Shown: positions 5,220-6,378 of the stretch, in pieces
Position numbering within the stretch: the first letter of the stretch is position 1
Layout of the letters: every line of letters starts with the position of its first letter
Assembly (NCBI GenBank): GCA_017452215.1
Contig: JAFTMU010000352.1
Coordinates: 1-6,378 of the forward strand
Direction of reading: 5' to 3'
DNA: 6,378 nucleotides
Source: Clostridia bacterium
Lineage (GTDB): Bacteria; Bacillota; Clostridia; Oscillospirales; CAG-272
Notes under the pieces: model-generated
The model's database searches: none
The model's input: the letters and a program-made list of their open reading frames with translations, nothing else
Told to the model about the DNA's origin: nothing
Program-made: the position numbers and the translations under genes

Positions 5220-6350
5220 TTATTTGGTCATTTCCTTGATCTCGTTCCAGATCAAACGGTTTGCATCTGCTTGCGCAAACGCCGAAATATTTTTCTCCAG
5301 GATTCCTTTTGCCTCGGGATCGCTCAACAGCTTCCATACCGCATCCGAGAGCGCCCCTGTGCGAAGAGCGGGCTCCTCGATCAAAAAAGCCGCCGAGGCA
5401 TCCGAAAGAGTCTTTGCGTTTTTGTATTGATGATTGTCTGCCACGTTGGGAGACGGGATCAGGACCGCCGCCTTTTTCATCAGCGCCAATTCCGATAGCG
5501 TCATAGCGCCCGCTCGGGAGATCACCACGTCTGCCGCCGCTATATACACGGGCATATCGTAAATATAATCAAATAAACGACAGTTTTCGCATTGATCAAG
5601 CCCCATGCTGTCAAAATCCACCTTGACGGAGGCGTAATTTTGCTTTCCTGCCGCATGGACGAAGAAAACGTTCTTGTTTTTCCCTGCCCTTTGATGCATC
5701 ATGGCAAGCACTGCACGATTAACCTCATGGGCACCGAGACTGCCGCCAAAGGAAAGCACCAGCTTTTGCTCTTTGGATAGTCCCAGCTCCCGTCTTGCCT
5801 GCTCCCGTGTCAGCGCACCAAACCCTTGACGCAAGGGATTTCCAACCTTGACGATAGGAGTCTTGGTTTTCAAAAGCGCCTCGGTTTTGTCAAAGTTGAT
5901 CCAGATGCGGTCCACCTTTTTTTGCAGCCGACGGATCGCAAGCCCCGGCAAGGCGTTGGACTCGTGCACGGCGGTGGGGATCTTCATTCTCGCAGCCGCC
6001 GCCATAATGGGCCAGCAGGCGTATCCGCCCGTGCCGATGACGATATCAGGCTTGAACTCCTTCAAAATGGAAACGGTATCCTTAAAATAGGGAGACATCA
6101 GGGCAAGATAGAGCGCCTTGACGTTGGCAGGCGAGAGCGAGCGTCGAATACCCATGGAGCGAACGAAATGCAACCGATATCCTTCTCTTGGAACAAGGTC
6201 ACACTCCTTGCCGTTTTTGATCCCCACGAACTCGATCACAGCTGAGGGATCGTTCATGCGAATGGTCTCGGCGATTGCAAGAGCGGGATTGATGTGCCCC
6301 GCCGTACCGCCGCAGGTGAAGATGACACGATGTAACGTTTTATGCCCCAT
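5220..6350 (-). CDS. murG: UDP-N-acetylglucosamine--undecaprenyl-pyrophosphoryl-MurNAc-pentapeptide transferase MurG
   Basis: MurG is a GT-B fold glycosyltransferase at the inner face of the membrane. It adds GlcNAc from UDP-GlcNAc to lipid I to make lipid II, the last cytosolic step of peptidoglycan precursor synthesis. The 376 residues carry the family motifs: GGTAGHINPALAIAE at 14-28 (with His19), GTGGYACWP at 106-114, HESNALPG at 129-136 (usually HEQNxxPG), GGSLGA at 202-207, and RAGAMTLSEL at 279-288 with Glu287. DNHQYKNA at 305-312 binds the UDP-GlcNAc donor. The start at 6350 (ATG) is preferred over the in-frame GTG at 6359 because AAAGGCGG lies 8 bases before the ATG but almost touches the GTG. 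It is followed after 20 bases by divIB, with no murB or murA between them. Identification is certain. The start is slightly uncertain. Confidence 0.97.
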   Translation of the reverse strand: MGHKTLHRVIFTCGGTAGHINPALAIAETIRMNDPSAVIEFVGIKNGKECDLVPREGYRLHFVRSMGIRRSLSPANVKALYLALMSPYFKDTVSILKEFKPDIVIGTGGYACWPIMAAAARMKIPTAVHESNALPGLAIRRLQKKVDRIWINFDKTEALLKTKTPIVKVGNPLRQGFGALTREQARRELGLSKEQKLVLSFGGSLGAHEVNRAVLAMMHQRAGKNKNVFFVHAAGKQNYASVKVDFDSMGLDQCENCRLFDYIYDMPVYIAAADVVISRAGAMTLSELALMKKAAVLIPSPNVADNHQYKNAKTLSDASAAFLIEEPALRTGALSDAVWKLLSDPEAKGILEKNISAFAQADANRLIWNEIKEMTK

Positions 6351-6378
6351 GAGCGGCACCGCCTTTTCTCAGATGATC

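Noticed and set aside
4525..5430. A 301-codon open frame on the plus strand, across divIB and the end of murG
   Set aside because: It is antisense to two well-supported genes, with no family match or initiation signal. A shadow frame.
6340..6378. End of an upstream gene overlapping the murG start (frame reading DHLRKGGAAHGA then TAA at 6342-6340)
   Set aside because: An alternative frame stops at TGA 6371-6369, so two different upstream gene ends are possible. With only 39 bases visible, neither can be supported. ftsW would be a usual neighbour, but this cannot be shown.
1..6378. Search for CRISPR repeats, tRNA or rRNA, insertion sequences, attachment sites and riboswitches
   Set aside because: No repeated spacer pattern, cloverleaf, transposase, terminal repeats or known riboswitch core was recognised by eye. 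A covariance-model scan would be needed to exclude small RNAs.

Overview
The window looks like a chromosomal segment of a Bacillota bacterium, most likely an uncultured or gut-type member of the Clostridia. Four things point that way: strong AGGAGG-type ribosome binding sites, sigma-A-type promoters with 17-base spacers in very AT-rich intergenic DNA next to moderate-GC genes, a small stand-alone FeoA with an FeoB, and a murG-ftsQ/divIB-ftsZ cluster. Genus cannot be read from this sequence. No mobile element, CRISPR array, rRNA or tRNA was seen.

Region 1 (about 1-1770) is a metal-import region. An feoA-feoB ferrous iron uptake operon runs leftward (feoB is cut by the window edge), and a ZIP-family divalent metal transporter runs rightward from the shared, AT-rich intergenic region 699-946. 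The feoA promoter (TTGACA-N17-TATAAT) overlaps at its start site with a palindrome GGTTAGC-N4-GCTAACC. A second, closely similar palindrome lies between feoA and feoB. These are candidate operators for an iron-responsive DtxR/IdeR-like repressor, but with an unusual centre spacing. The ZIP gene has its own promoter and ends in a clear intrinsic terminator.

Region 2 (about 1850-2941) is a single-gene unit with its own promoter. It encodes a class I SAM-dependent methyltransferase-fold protein of unknown substrate, with a spermidine-synthase-like Rossmann core and an N-terminal half I do not recognise. A near-perfect bidirectional terminator separates it from the convergent ftsZ gene.

Region 3 (2951-6378, all leftward) is part of the division and cell wall cluster. 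murG (lipid II synthesis) is followed after 20 bases by ftsQ/divIB (division-site membrane protein). A terminator follows, then a separate promoter with an approximately 80-base leader, and then ftsZ. There is no ftsA between divIB and ftsZ, and the extreme C-terminus of FtsZ departs from the usual DIPxFLR-type peptide that binds FtsA, SepF and other partners.

The genes are mostly ordinary housekeeping and transport genes, and I found no convincing new multi-gene system. The points most worth checking are the paired feo palindromes, the divergent FtsZ tail and the orphan methyltransferase.
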